Part shown: piece after piece, positions 63,868-64,000 of the stretch
How the letters are laid out: each line of letters begins with the position of its first letter
Position numbering within the stretch: position 1 is the stretch's first letter
Source: an uncultured Clostridia bacterium
GTDB lineage: Bacteria; Bacillota; Clostridia; Peptostreptococcales; Anaerovoracaceae
Direction of reading: 5' to 3'
DNA length: 64,000 nucleotides
Assembly (NCBI GenBank): GCA_934234035.1
Contig: CAKQHH010000005.1
Location: forward strand, 31,070-95,069
Made by a program: the position numbers and the translations under genes
Notes under the pieces: generated by a model
What the model saw: the letters and a program-made list of their open reading frames with translations, nothing else
Databases searched by the model: none
Told to the model about the DNA's origin: nothing

Positions 63868-64000
63868 GGTTCGCGCTCGAAAACCGAATTCATTGGCTTT
63901 GCCGGCTGGCGTGCGCGAACCGAACCAGAGCGCGGGCTGCTTTTCCGCCTCTTTCCGTTCCAGGGTTCGCGCTCGTAAACCGAATTCATTGGCTTTGCCG
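63868..64000. repeat. start of a second tandem repeat array (96-bp period)
   Basis: GGTTCGCGCTCG begins at 63868 and again at 63964, 96 bases apart, each followed by AACCGAATTCATTGGCTTTG. The first unit has inverted arms GGTTCGCGC and GCGCGAACC enclosing GGCTTTGCCGGCTG. The second copy is cut by the window edge. The 216 bases between the CobW gene and the first copy hold its promoter region and GC-rich sequence with no recognised gene. Confidence 0.7.

Noticed and set aside
60501-64000. Integron attC-like sites
   Set aside because: Inverted arms are present, but the units are tandem without gene cassettes, no GTTRRRY core is consistent and no integrase is seen.
1-64000. tRNA or rRNA genes
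   Set aside because: No T-loop GTTCRANNC with paired acceptor ends was found in the intergenic spaces on either strand.

Overview
The window is a 64 kb piece of a low-to-mid GC Gram-positive chromosome, most likely an anaerobic clostridium (class Clostridia). Evidence: the clostridial order of the str, rpoBC, L11 and S10 gene blocks, a CarD-type regulator heading an isoprenoid/tRNA-synthetase operon, Mini-ribonuclease III, a TGS-domain nucleoside kinase, MtaB, the UPF0237/UPF0210 pair, an oxygen-sensitive Fe-S serine dehydratase and an LPxTG surface protein. The family cannot be fixed by eye; an Anaerovoracaceae-like gut clostridium is a guess.

Positions 1-32200 hold core information-processing genes, all read on the minus strand. 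Reading along transcription (from high to low coordinates): carD, fused ispDF, proS, two half-size chromate transporters, cysS, mrnC, thyA, folA, rlmB; then rpmG, secE, nusG, rplK, rplA, rplJ, rplL, rpoB, rpoC; then rpsL, rpsG, fusA, tuf; then a nucleoside kinase, mtaB, hinT; then rpsJ, rplC, rplD, rplW, rplB and the start of rpsS, which runs off the left edge. Good promoters and structured leaders lie ahead of rpmG, rplJ, rpsL and rpsJ. The sigH and yacP genes often found between rlmB and rpmG are absent.

Positions 32200-50200 are mixed: a two-component system, an asparaginase/radical-SAM/ACT/UPF0210 operon, a short-chain dehydrogenase, a serine dehydratase, carA and a giant carB fused in frame to a DapF-like domain, a GntR regulator, ispE, an Ig-like membrane protein, tadA and an orphan pduL. 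Positions 50200-60400 are accessory: a small unknown gene, a LysR regulator, a 59-residue secreted peptide, a D-lactate-dehydrogenase-like/nitroreductase/TVP38/Fe-S operon facing a VUT-family transporter from a shared divergent promoter, a dehydrogenase, an AEC transporter and a beta-helix LPSTG surface protein.

Positions 60400-64000 hold an array of eight 86-bp repeats, two zinc-type CobW GTPase genes (one with a huge histidine-rich insert, one fused to a DUF1980-like domain), and the start of a second array with a 96-bp period. Both repeat types share a 14-base core at identical spacing between different but self-complementary arms. That shared architecture, and the CarB-DapF fusion whose DapF part has lost its second catalytic cysteine, are the most unusual things here.
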